Shown here: positions 1 to 6,198 of the stretch, piece after piece
Layout of the letters: each line of letters begins with the position of its first letter
Numbering within the stretch: the stretch's first letter is position 1
Assembly: GCA_023392185.1 (NCBI GenBank)
Contig: JAEVZP010000032.1
Span: 1-9,224 of the forward strand
DNA from: Bacteroidota bacterium
GTDB lineage: Bacteria; Bacteroidota; Bacteroidia; Chitinophagales; Chitinophagaceae
Direction of reading: 5' to 3'
DNA: 9,224 nt
Program-made: the position numbers and the translations under genes
Notes under the pieces: generated by a model
Told to the model about the DNA's origin: nothing
Database searches by the model: none
What the model saw: only the letters and a program-made list of their open reading frames with translations

Positions 1-1152
1 GTTTATAAGTGCGCGGGCGAAACCTTCACCTTTAACAACCGTACAACGGGTGACACGGTGAAGTCTTCCGACATCGTAGAATGGACTTTCGGCAACGGTG
101 CCAGCCCGGCCACCAACACCGGCCGCATCAACGTGCAAACGGCTTTCTCGCAGCCAGGATGGGCAACCGTTAGCCTGCGTGTGGAAACCAACGGCGGCGC
201 CGATACCGAAACCCGTCAGCCGGTTTATGTAGCCGACCCGACCAACAAAATCGCTCCGATTGGTTATTTCCAGGACTTTAACCCGGACGGCGACATGAGC
301 CGCTGGCCGATTTTCAACTACTACAACAACTCCTTTAAATGGGAGCCGGTAGGAAACGTTGGCGCCTATGACAACACCAGCATGAAGTACAACAACTACG
401 ATTACCGTTATGGGGTTCCCAATCCGCAGGTAAGCCTGCCCGGCAGCACACCCAACGGTGACTTTGATGACTTCTTCTCGCCTCCCTTCGACCTCAATGG
501 TCTTAACAACGGCGGTAACCTGAACCTCAACTTCCTGTATGCCGGTGCCAGCCGCTCTACGCTCAACACACACGTAAACGATACCTTCCAGATTTTCGCC
601 AGCACCGACTGCGGTAACACCTGGAAATCGGTTGCCATCATGAGCAAGCGTGAACTGAACAACAACGGTGTGGTAGCTACTCCTTTTGTTCCTGCCGGCC
701 TGTGGAACTGGAAAGGAAAAAGCATCGACCTGCGTCCTTTCGTAAATAGCGGCACCAGCAGCATCATGTTCCGCTTCCGCTACCGGCCGGGTGCGGAGCC
801 GGAGGCCGAAGGCGCACGCCTCGGTACCGGGAACGATTTCTATATCGACCGGATCCATATCTCCAACAACGGCCTCGGTGTGGACGACCAAATGCTGGCG
901 GCTCGCGGTATGGTACTGGCACCGAACCCAACTACACAGGGTAGCACCATCCTGCTGAACAACGCTTCCGGTGATATCCATGTAACCGTGAGCGACGTGA
1001 CAGGTAAAGTAATCTACCGCACCACTGCACAAGGCACCGGCAGCAAAACCGCCATCGAAATTCCGGCAACCGCGATCAGCGTGAAAGGAATCTACTTCGT
1101 ACAGGTTGCTTCCAGCGGTATTAACCAAACCGAAAAGCTCGTCGTTCGCTAA
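1..1152 (+). CDS. C-terminal part of a secreted T9SS cargo protein (PKD-like domain, beta-rich domain, type A sorting domain), 5' partial
   Basis: The frame is open from the first base, so the real start lies upstream; 383 residues are visible. Residues 1-79 look like a PKD domain (EWTFGNG core, then AFSQPGWATVSLRV). Residues 80-295 form an Asn-rich, beta-type region with FASTDCGNTW, a Trp pair near WNWKGKSIDLRPF and a closing FYIDRIHI strand, like the jelly-roll modules found before sorting domains. Residues 304-383 match a T9SS type A sorting domain: APNPTTQG, VSDVTGKVIY, GIYFVQV and a terminal KLVVR. Such cargo crosses the inner membrane by Sec and the outer membrane by T9SS, and the tail is then normally removed. 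The catalytic part, if any, is outside the window. This PKD plus beta-domain plus tail order is often seen behind M43 (pappalysin-like) metalloproteases, but that identity is only a guess. A strong terminator follows the stop codon. Confidence 0.9.
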   Translation, partial: VYKCAGETFTFNNRTTGDTVKSSDIVEWTFGNGASPATNTGRINVQTAFSQPGWATVSLRVETNGGADTETRQPVYVADPTNKIAPIGYFQDFNPDGDMSRWPIFNYYNNSFKWEPVGNVGAYDNTSMKYNNYDYRYGVPNPQVSLPGSTPNGDFDDFFSPPFDLNGLNNGGNLNLNFLYAGASRSTLNTHVNDTFQIFASTDCGNTWKSVAIMSKRELNNNGVVATPFVPAGLWNWKGKSIDLRPFVNSGTSSIMFRFRYRPGAEPEAEGARLGTGNDFYIDRIHISNNGLGVDDQMLAARGMVLAPNPTTQGSTILLNNASGDIHVTVSDVTGKVIYRTTAQGTGSKTAIEIPATAISVKGIYFVQVASSGINQTEKLVVR

Positions 1153-1187
1153 GCTTCTCCGGACCAGGTTTTCACCTTCCAAACTAA

Positions 1188-1221
1188 AAACGGCTGCCGA
1201 TCTCCGGCAGCCGTTTCTTTT
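1188..1221 (+). terminator. Intrinsic terminator of the T9SS cargo gene
   Basis: A perfect 9-bp GC-rich stem, CGGCTGCCG (1191-1199) with CGGCAGCCG (1205-1213), is extended by three A-T pairs (1188-1190 with 1214-1216). The loop is five bases (ATCTC). The right arm runs into TTTCTTTT. It begins 36 bases after the stop codon of the upstream gene and lies well before the next gene, so it fits a Rho-independent terminator. Confidence 0.88.
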
Positions 1222-1372
1222 ATGGGAAAAGAATAAGTATCCAGGCCCCATAGCAACGAGGGACGCCCCTTGGAAAGCAGCGCTGCGCATTCCGGTTTAT
1301 CGGGCATCTTTCCTGCTGCCACAGAATGGAATGGAACAGGTTTTTTTAAGAAACCTACCCGTTCGGGTTTGC

Positions 1373-1380
1373 TATCTTTG
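1373..1380 (+). promoter_or_regulatory. Bacteroidota -7 promoter element (TAnnTTTG) ahead of the FtsE-like gene
   Basis: TATCTTTG is an exact match to the Bacteroidota -7 consensus TAnnTTTG. It ends 44 bases before the ATG at 1425, a sensible leader length, and lies downstream of the terminator of the previous gene. I see no clean TTTG -33 element about 20 bases upstream; the nearest T-rich run (1341-1347) is a little too far. The remaining sequence between 1222 and 1424 shows no convincing gene; it contains only a short GCAGCGCTGC palindrome at 1277-1286. Confidence 0.5.
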
Positions 1381-1424
1381 AGCCTTTTCTGCACAATCCA
1401 CTCTTTAGTTTAATACCGCGCTGC

Positions 1425-2114
1425 ATGACTGAAAACACCATTATCTCGCTCGAGAACTGCCAGATTTATCAGGGCGACGCCCGGGTGCTCAAAAACGTTG
1501 ATTTTCAGGTTTCAAAAGGCGAATTTGTTTTTTTAATCGGCAAAACCGGTAGCGGCAAGTCGAGCCTGCTCAAAACGCTCTACGGCGACCTGCCCCTGCG
1601 CGAAGGCGAAGGCTACGTCGCCGGCCACGACCTGCGCAAACTCAACTGGAAAACCCTGCCGGCCCTGCGGCGCAACCTCGGCATCGTGTTTCAGGACTTC
1701 CGGCTTTTGCCCGACCGCAACGTGTATAACAACCTCGAGTTTGTGCTGCGCGCCACCGGTTGGAAAGACAAAGCACTCATGCGCGAAAAAATCGACAGCG
1801 TGCTCGGCAAAGTAGGGCTGCGGGACAAAGGACAGAAAATGACTTATCAGATGAGTGGCGGCGAACAGCAACGGGTCGATATCGCCCGGGCCTTGCTCAA
1901 CAACCCAAAGCTGATCCTGGCCGACGAACCCACCGGTAACCTCGACCCCGACACCCGCGACGAAATCATGGCCCTGCTGCGTACCATCAGCCGCGATTAT
2001 CAGTCGGCTATCGTCATGGCTACCCACGACTATTCGATTATCCAAAAATATCCGGCGCGGGTCGTGCGCGTCGAAAACGGCAGCGTGCAGGATGTCGCTC
2101 CCGTTTATTCCTAA
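1425..2114 (+). CDS. ftsE: FtsE-like ABC transporter ATP-binding protein
   Basis: This 229-residue protein is a complete single-domain ABC ATPase of normal FtsE length. Visible motifs: Walker A GKTGSGKS (residues 39-46), Q-loop at Q90 in VFQDFRLLPDRNVYNN, signature MSGGEQQR (143-150), Walker B LILADEP (163-169), D-loop NLDP (172-175) and the H-loop His201 in ATHD. The FQDFRLLPDRNVYNN stretch and the short C-terminus are typical of FtsE rather than of LolD or MacB-type ATPases. In the known family FtsE sits on the inner face of the cytoplasmic membrane, pairs with FtsX and couples ATP hydrolysis to activation of cell-wall hydrolases at division. No ftsX is in this window; in this phylum the two genes need not be adjacent. 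The signature begins with Met instead of the more usual Leu, a mild change. The ATG at 1425 gives a full N-terminus. The gene is convergent with the glycosyltransferase gene, with three bases between stop codons. A lipoprotein-export ATPase is the main alternative. Confidence 0.85.
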   Translation: MTENTIISLENCQIYQGDARVLKNVDFQVSKGEFVFLIGKTGSGKSSLLKTLYGDLPLREGEGYVAGHDLRKLNWKTLPALRRNLGIVFQDFRLLPDRNVYNNLEFVLRATGWKDKALMREKIDSVLGKVGLRDKGQKMTYQMSGGEQQRVDIARALLNNPKLILADEPTGNLDPDTRDEIMALLRTISRDYQSAIVMATHDYSIIQKYPARVVRVENGSVQDVAPVYS

Positions 2115-2117
2115 GGC

Positions 2118-2873
2118 CTAAAAACGCTTTATTTCTTTGTAAAAATGCTTGGCCAGGATGCCGGGCAGCCACAGCAGCAGGAGCGGAAGATAGGCCGGAT
2201 GCCGCCTTGCAAACCCGACGACCACCCTGGCTTCCGCCTTGCGCATCTGCCAGCGCCGGCTGCTCTGCCCGCCGGCCGAAAGCAACGGGCGGCCCAAAAC
2301 GGTCAGTGCCTGCGGCAGATAATAAACCGGCCCTGCTTCGGCATGGCGCAGGAAGAAATCATAGTCTTCCATCCACCGCAGTTTTTCATTAAACCGCAGG
2401 CCGGTTTTGCGCACCACCACGCAGGGCGTCGCTGCCGGATTGCGCAGGAGAAAGCCGCGCAGGGGATAAGGCCGGAAACCGGAAACGGGCGGGTATTGAG
2501 GCGCTAAACTGTAATCGTGAAAAAGAAGCAGCGCCTCCGGACGGGCTTTCAAAACGGCGGCCATCCGGGCCAGCTTTTCCGGGTGCCAGCAGTCGTCGGC
2601 ATCCAGAAAGGCGACGTGAGAGCCGATAGCTGCTTCCAGACCGGCATTGCGCGCTGCTGCCGGGCCGCGGTTTTGAAGAAATGAAATTACTGTTGCCTGC
2701 GAGCCGAAACAGCTTTGAACCAGCGCTGCCGAGCCGTCTGTGCTGCCGTCGTCAATAACCAGAATTTCGCTCGCCGGATCCGTTTGGGCGAGCACGCTTT
2801 CAATCGCCCGTACCACCGTTTCCCGGTTGTTGAAAACCGGAATCACCACCGAAAACGAAGGCGAGGCGCTCAT
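2118..2873 (-). CDS. Family 2 glycosyltransferase
   Basis: Starting at the ATG at 2873 this gives 251 residues; an upstream in-frame ATG at 2894 exists, but 2873 forms an ATGA overlap with the stop of the preceding gene and begins just before the first beta strand, so I prefer it. GT-A fold motifs are present: SVVIPVFNN (8-16), the nucleotide-binding DDGSTDGS (41-48), NRGPAAARN (68-76), the metal-binding DXD as DADD (91-94), and a candidate catalytic base in MEDYD (168-172). The protein therefore should transfer a sugar from a nucleotide-sugar donor to a growing glycan or lipid-linked acceptor on the cytoplasmic face. A hydrophobic patch at 229-240 followed by a basic tail may bring it to the membrane. 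It is likely translationally coupled to the GT4-like gene upstream. Donor and acceptor cannot be told from sequence. No clear terminator is visible after its stop, which faces the stop of the FtsE-like gene. Confidence 0.92.
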   Translation of the reverse strand: MSASPSFSVVIPVFNNRETVVRAIESVLAQTDPASEILVIDDGSTDGSAALVQSCFGSQATVISFLQNRGPAAARNAGLEAAIGSHVAFLDADDCWHPEKLARMAAVLKARPEALLLFHDYSLAPQYPPVSGFRPYPLRGFLLRNPAATPCVVVRKTGLRFNEKLRWMEDYDFFLRHAEAGPVYYLPQALTVLGRPLLSAGGQSSRRWQMRKAEARVVVGFARRHPAYLPLLLLWLPGILAKHFYKEIKRF

Positions 2874-3973
2874 GAGGCAAAAACTTTTTTCCATACTTCC
2901 AGCAGCCGGGCCTCCTCGGCCTGCCAGTTATACACTTCGCGCGCTGCAAGGCAATTGTGGCGCAGCCGGTCGGCATAAGCAGTGTCTTCCAGAAGCCTGT
3001 TGAGGCCTTCGGCAATGGACTCCGGAGTGATCCGGGGCAAGAGTAAAGCAATCTCAAACTGATTGTTGATCGCCTCATATTCCGGGTAGGCACCGGCCAG
3101 CTGCGGCACACAAGCGTGCATATAATCAAAAAAACGGTTGGCCAGGCTGTATAAGTTGCTTTTGCTGCGGGCTTCAAACAGCGTGATGCCCACGGCCGCG
3201 CCACGCGTATACCGGGGCAGCTCGGCAGGCGGAATAGAGCCGGTAAAAAAAACCTTGTCTTCCAGCCCCAGGTCGCGCACCATTTGCCGGGCTTCTTCCA
3301 TAAAGTTGCCGTCGCCGCAAATCAACAGTTTCCCGCGCACCCCCTGCATGGCCGGTAGCAGCTGTTCAAAACAACGCCCTTTGTTAACCGCACCCTGATA
3401 CAGGATATAGCCTCCCTCTTCCGGCACCGGTGGCAAGGGCCGCAAGACGGTCGCGTTGCGCACAATGGCATACTCCACGCCGTAGCGCTCCCGGAATTCC
3501 TGCGCATAAGTGGCGCTCACGGTATAACCATGGCGGAAGTGGGGCACCGTTGCCCGCTCGATGCGCAGCCACATTTTCTGGGTCGCCGGGCGCGAGACCA
3601 CCTCTTCCATCTCCGTAAAAAGCTCGTGGGCATCATATACACGCCGGAGGCGGCGCAGGCGCGAGGCAAGTAGCACCGGATAAATCGTGTCAAGATCGAT
3701 GGCGCACAGCGCATCGGCCGGACAGCGCATCAGAAACCAAAACAGCTTGATCCAGTACAGGAAATAAAACTTTTTGCCCGCATCGGCGTGGCGCATGTCG
3801 AGGCGCACCTGCCGGAACGGCTGCTCCGGCAAGGCTTTGGACTGCGGCCGCAGCCGCCCGACAAGCGTCACGTCATAGCCCGCTTTTTGCAGGGCCGTAC
3901 AAATGCGAATCATCCGCTGATCATAGGCCGGGTCGGAAGTGATGGTGCAAACGATTTTTTTGGGTGCGGACAT
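2870..3973 (-). CDS. Family 4-like glycosyltransferase (GT-B fold)
   Basis: This 367-residue protein has the two-domain GT-B pattern. The N-terminal half opens with KIVCTITSDPAYDQRMIR (6-23), then an acceptor-side domain with a hydrophobic stretch around 69-83 (FYFLYWIKLFWFLMR) that suggests membrane association, and YDAHELF (113-119). The C-terminal donor domain shows LYQGAVNKGR (191-200), LLICGDGNF (216-224), VFFTGSIP (241-248) and YSLANRFFDYMHACVPQLA (275-293), where the EX7E-type donor site normally lies; the classical first Glu is not in its usual context, as is common in this subgroup. The likely role is adding one sugar during polysaccharide or lipopolysaccharide assembly; the sugar is not predictable. 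The ATG at 3973 is the natural start. Upstream, 119 bases separate it from the formyltransferase gene on the same strand, so it may have its own promoter, though I see no TAnnTTTG match there. Its stop overlaps the GT2 start. Confidence 0.92.
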   Translation of the reverse strand: MSAPKKIVCTITSDPAYDQRMIRICTALQKAGYDVTLVGRLRPQSKALPEQPFRQVRLDMRHADAGKKFYFLYWIKLFWFLMRCPADALCAIDLDTIYPVLLASRLRRLRRVYDAHELFTEMEEVVSRPATQKMWLRIERATVPHFRHGYTVSATYAQEFRERYGVEYAIVRNATVLRPLPPVPEEGGYILYQGAVNKGRCFEQLLPAMQGVRGKLLICGDGNFMEEARQMVRDLGLEDKVFFTGSIPPAELPRYTRGAAVGITLFEARSKSNLYSLANRFFDYMHACVPQLAGAYPEYEAINNQFEIALLLPRITPESIAEGLNRLLEDTAYADRLRHNCLAAREVYNWQAEEARLLEVWKKVFAS

Positions 3974-4092
3974 GGAAAAGGCGTAGGAATGGGAACGCGG
4001 ATAACAACTGTTGCAACGCGCTGGCGGCCGGGTTCCTTATTGGATCAGAAAGGCTTTCGGAGCAGCAAATGAGGGGCGGTTTGGGAAAGAAG
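3974..4092. other. 119-base spacer between the formyltransferase and GT4-like genes
   Basis: This spacer separates two genes on the minus strand. I found no TAnnTTTG element on the minus strand, no strong hairpin with a T tract and no convincing small gene. The open frames that cross it run antisense to, or out of frame with, the neighbours. It could hold a weak promoter or a processing site, or simply be leader sequence within one transcript. Confidence 0.4.
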
Positions 4093-4851
4093 TTATTTGC
4101 GAATCCAGTCTTTTTCCCGAACGAGATAGATTTTCTCCCCGCTGGCCGTCCGGAAAAAAGGCGGCTCAAAACCGGGCATATAGGTGGCGCGCAGGGTGTG
4201 GAGAATCATGGCTGCACCGGCATTTTCCGGAATTTCTTTTAAAGTATTTATTTCAGCCCTGAAGTGCAAAGCCGTTCCTCTTTCGGCTTCCAGGGCATGC
4301 TGCGGCTGCGGTCGGAAATTTCCCCCGATAAGATCCGGAAGGGTTTCCTTAAAAAGCGCTACCGAGGCGGCTGCTGTCAGCTCGTAGAGGGTTTCTACCC
4401 AGCAGTTTTCCGGAATGGGAAAGCGCTTTTCGGCTACGATATCGCCGTGGTCGATGCGGGTATCCATAAGGTGGATCGTGGTACCGAATTCTTTTTTACC
4501 ATCCAGCAAGGCAAAAGAAAACTGATTGGCGCCGCGGTATTCCGGCAGCGGAGCCATGTGAAGGTTGAGCGCCAGCCGCGCTTTGGACAGCGTTTTTCCG
4601 GAAAGTATTTTGTGGTACTGCACCGAGTACAACAGGTCGCAGGGCGGAAGGGCGTCGGGGCTTTCGAATACCGGAACCTTCCAGCTTGCTGCCAGCGCGG
4701 CCAGGTCGGTATTTCCGGAAAATTCGGTTCTTTTTTGCGTCAGCAGCCCTACCACCCGGTAGCCGAGGCAGGCCTGCCGGGAAAGCAGCTCTTCAAAACA
4801 CTGATAGCCCACCGGCTTGGAGCCAAGGAAAACAACGGTTTTTACGTTCAT
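4093..4851 (-). CDS. Formyltransferase-family protein, probable sugar N-formyltransferase
   Basis: This 252-residue protein has the formyltransferase fold: KTVVFLGSKPVGYQCFEEL at the N-terminus (4-22), then the catalytic segment NLHMAPLPEYRG (96-107) and IDHGDIV (133-139). Asn96, His98 and Asp134 line up with the known catalytic triad of methionyl-tRNA formyltransferase (Asn106, His108, Asp144 in the E. coli enzyme, same 38-residue spacing). The family moves a formyl group from 10-formyltetrahydrofolate to an amine. At 252 residues it is shorter than true methionyl-tRNA formyltransferases (about 310), and it lacks an evident tRNA-binding C-terminal domain. With three glycosyltransferases next to it, an amino-sugar N-formyltransferase acting on a nucleotide-linked amino sugar is the better reading; this is inference from length and context. 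No gene for making the amino sugar (dehydratase, aminotransferase) is in the window. It is divergent from the glycosyltransferase at 4906, 54 bases away. Confidence 0.85.
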   Translation of the reverse strand: MNVKTVVFLGSKPVGYQCFEELLSRQACLGYRVVGLLTQKRTEFSGNTDLAALAASWKVPVFESPDALPPCDLLYSVQYHKILSGKTLSKARLALNLHMAPLPEYRGANQFSFALLDGKKEFGTTIHLMDTRIDHGDIVAEKRFPIPENCWVETLYELTAAASVALFKETLPDLIGGNFRPQPQHALEAERGTALHFRAEINTLKEIPENAGAAMILHTLRATYMPGFEPPFFRTASGEKIYLVREKDWIRK

Positions 4852-4905
4852 GAGCAGGAGAGCCGCAATTTACGTCTCCCGCTGCCGGTTATCTTCGTCG
4901 CTCTT
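4852..4905. promoter_or_regulatory. Short divergent spacer that must hold promoters for both glycan genes
   Basis: These 54 bases separate two divergent start codons. On the plus strand TATCTTCG (4890-4897) differs from TAnnTTTG at one base but would leave a leader of only a few bases. On the minus strand TAAATTGC (4865-4872 reversed) is a weaker partial match. Neither is convincing; the promoters may be atypical, may lie inside the opposing gene, or the transcripts may be nearly leaderless. Confidence 0.3.
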
Positions 4906-6105
4906 ATGCGCATTCTGGTGCTGACCAACCGCGTGCCTTTTCCGCTTACCGACGGCGGCGCGCTGGGGATGGATGTTTTTCTGAAAGGCTTTCCGGAAGC
5001 GGGCTGCCAAACGCGTCTGCTCGCCATGAACACGACGCGTCATTACGTGGATGCCCAAAAGCTGCCGTCCGTGTGGCCGGGGCTTCAGAAAATCCGGACC
5101 GTGGCGGTGGACAATGCCATCCGCCCGCTCTCCCTGCTGCGCAACTGGATTTGGGGAACAGACCCGTATCACGTGGCGCGTTTCCGGAGCGCGGCATTTG
5201 CTGCGGCTCTGGTGGAGGAGCTGGCGGATTTCCGGCCCGATGTGGTGCACCTCGAAAGCCCGTTTCTGGCCTCTTATCTTCCCCTCATCCGGCAGCAGCT
5301 GCCATCGGCGAAGACAGCGTTCCGGATGAACAATGTGGAAGCCGAAATCTGGCAGCGGCTGGCAGCAGAGGAGGCCAACCCCGTGAAGCGGCGCTACCTG
5401 CAAAGCCTGAGCCGGCGCATGGCGGCGTATGAGGCGCAGGTGTGGCCGCTTTTTGACGTGCTCTTGCCGGTCACCGCCGAAGATGCAGCGGTCGCGGCCC
5501 GGTATGTTTCCCCAAACCGCATCCGGGTGGTCCCGTTTTGCATTGATCTGGAACAATATCCGCAGCAGCCCTGGCCTCCCCGGCCGGCGGCCTATCACCT
5601 GGCAGCCATGGACTGGCTGCCCAATAGAGAAGCCGCCGAATGGTTTATTACCGGAATCTGGCCGCTTGTTTCCGCAAAGGCGCCGCTTCTGGAAGTGTTT
5701 TTCGCAGGTCGTCATATGCCCGCCGGGCTGCTGGAAAAGGCCTCCGGCCGCCTCCATGTGGAAGGAGAAATACCAGACGCAGCGGCTTTTACCGCCGATA
5801 AGAATATTCTGATGGTCCCGCTGCGGTCGGGTGGGGGCATCCGGGTCAAGATTCTGGAAGCCATGGCTTCCGGAAAACTGGTGGTCAGCACGCGCGTTGG
5901 GATGCAGGGCATTCCGGTGGCAGACGGCATCCATGCCCTGCTGGCCGACACCCCGGAAGCGTTTGCCGGTGCGCTGGCCGGAGCGGCTGAAAATTCCGGA
6001 AACGCGGCACAAATCGCTGCGGCGGGATCCGCTTTCGTGCGGGAGCGGTTTAGCCGGAAAGGAATCCTGGAAGGCTTGGTGGCCTGGCTGAGAGAAGCGG
6101 TTTAG
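4906..6105 (+). CDS. Family 4 glycosyltransferase (GT-B fold)
   Basis: I start this at the ATG at 4906 (MRILVLTNRVPFPLTDGG); the frame is open for 214 codons further upstream only because it runs antisense through the formyltransferase gene and has no other Met nearby. The 399-residue product shows the N-terminal glycine loop PFPLTDGGALGMD (11-23), VVHLESPFLASYLP (113-126), FRMNNVEAEIWQRL (139-152), MDWLPNREAAEWF (235-247) and the donor-site region SGGGIRVKILEAMASGK (308-324), where Glu318 is the expected second Glu of the EX7E-type motif. This is a complete retaining GT-B enzyme resembling those near exopolysaccharide loci. The position usually read as HNVE in this subgroup is NNVE here (Asn142). 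It probably adds a sugar to the same glycan as the leftward genes, but donor, acceptor and linkage are unknown. It is transcribed away from the formyltransferase; no clear terminator follows. Confidence 0.92.
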   Translation: MRILVLTNRVPFPLTDGGALGMDVFLKGFPEAGCQTRLLAMNTTRHYVDAQKLPSVWPGLQKIRTVAVDNAIRPLSLLRNWIWGTDPYHVARFRSAAFAAALVEELADFRPDVVHLESPFLASYLPLIRQQLPSAKTAFRMNNVEAEIWQRLAAEEANPVKRRYLQSLSRRMAAYEAQVWPLFDVLLPVTAEDAAVAARYVSPNRIRVVPFCIDLEQYPQQPWPPRPAAYHLAAMDWLPNREAAEWFITGIWPLVSAKAPLLEVFFAGRHMPAGLLEKASGRLHVEGEIPDAAAFTADKNILMVPLRSGGGIRVKILEAMASGKLVVSTRVGMQGIPVADGIHALLADTPEAFAGALAGAAENSGNAAQIAAAGSAFVRERFSRKGILEGLVAWLREAV

Positions 6106-6114
6106 AGCTCCTTA

Positions 6115-6146
6115 TTTGGATTTGTTAACAAAATTCCTTAGTTTTA
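6115..6146 (+). promoter_or_regulatory. Candidate Bacteroidota promoter for the small T9SS-domain gene and the giant surface protein
   Basis: TTTG at 6115-6118 is followed, after a 20-base spacer, by TAGTTTTA at 6139-6146, which matches TAnnTTTG except for the last base. The implied start of transcription near 6151-6153 leaves a leader of about 25 bases before the ATG at 6177. The spacing fits the -33/-7 pattern known in Bacteroides. A perfect palindrome lies inside the spacer. Confidence 0.45.
6121..6132. promoter_or_regulatory. Perfect 12-bp palindrome, possible operator
   Basis: TTTGTTAACAAA reads the same on both strands and lies between the candidate -33 and -7 elements, where a bound dimeric regulator would block RNA polymerase. 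It is AT-rich, so chance is possible. I cannot name a regulator; no transcription factor gene is in the window. Confidence 0.3.
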
Positions 6147-6198
6147 GTTTCCTTTAACCGCTCAACGACTTTCAGTATGAACAGATTTTTTACTACTC

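Noticed and set aside
1277..1286. GCAGCGCTGC palindrome in the gap before the FtsE-like gene
   Set aside because: Short and GC-rich, no loop or T tract, not placed at a promoter element; chance is a sufficient explanation.
1106..1394. Two small open frames across the gap after the first gene
   Set aside because: One overlaps the sorting domain out of frame and both cross the terminator hairpin; neither has a recognisable motif.
1533..2045. A 170-codon minus-strand frame inside the FtsE-like gene
   Set aside because: It is antisense to a gene with every ABC motif in place and shows no domain of its own.
4264..4905. A 214-codon open extension upstream of the glycosyltransferase at 4906
   Set aside because: It runs antisense to the formyltransferase, whose motifs are clear; the stretch has no glycosyltransferase features, and the family N-terminus MRILVLTNRVPFPL begins at 4906.
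4870..6012. A 380-codon minus-strand frame opposite the GT4 gene
   Set aside because: Composition is rich in Arg, Gly, His and Pro with no recognisable domain, as expected for the antisense of a GC-rich gene; the plus-strand gene has all family motifs.
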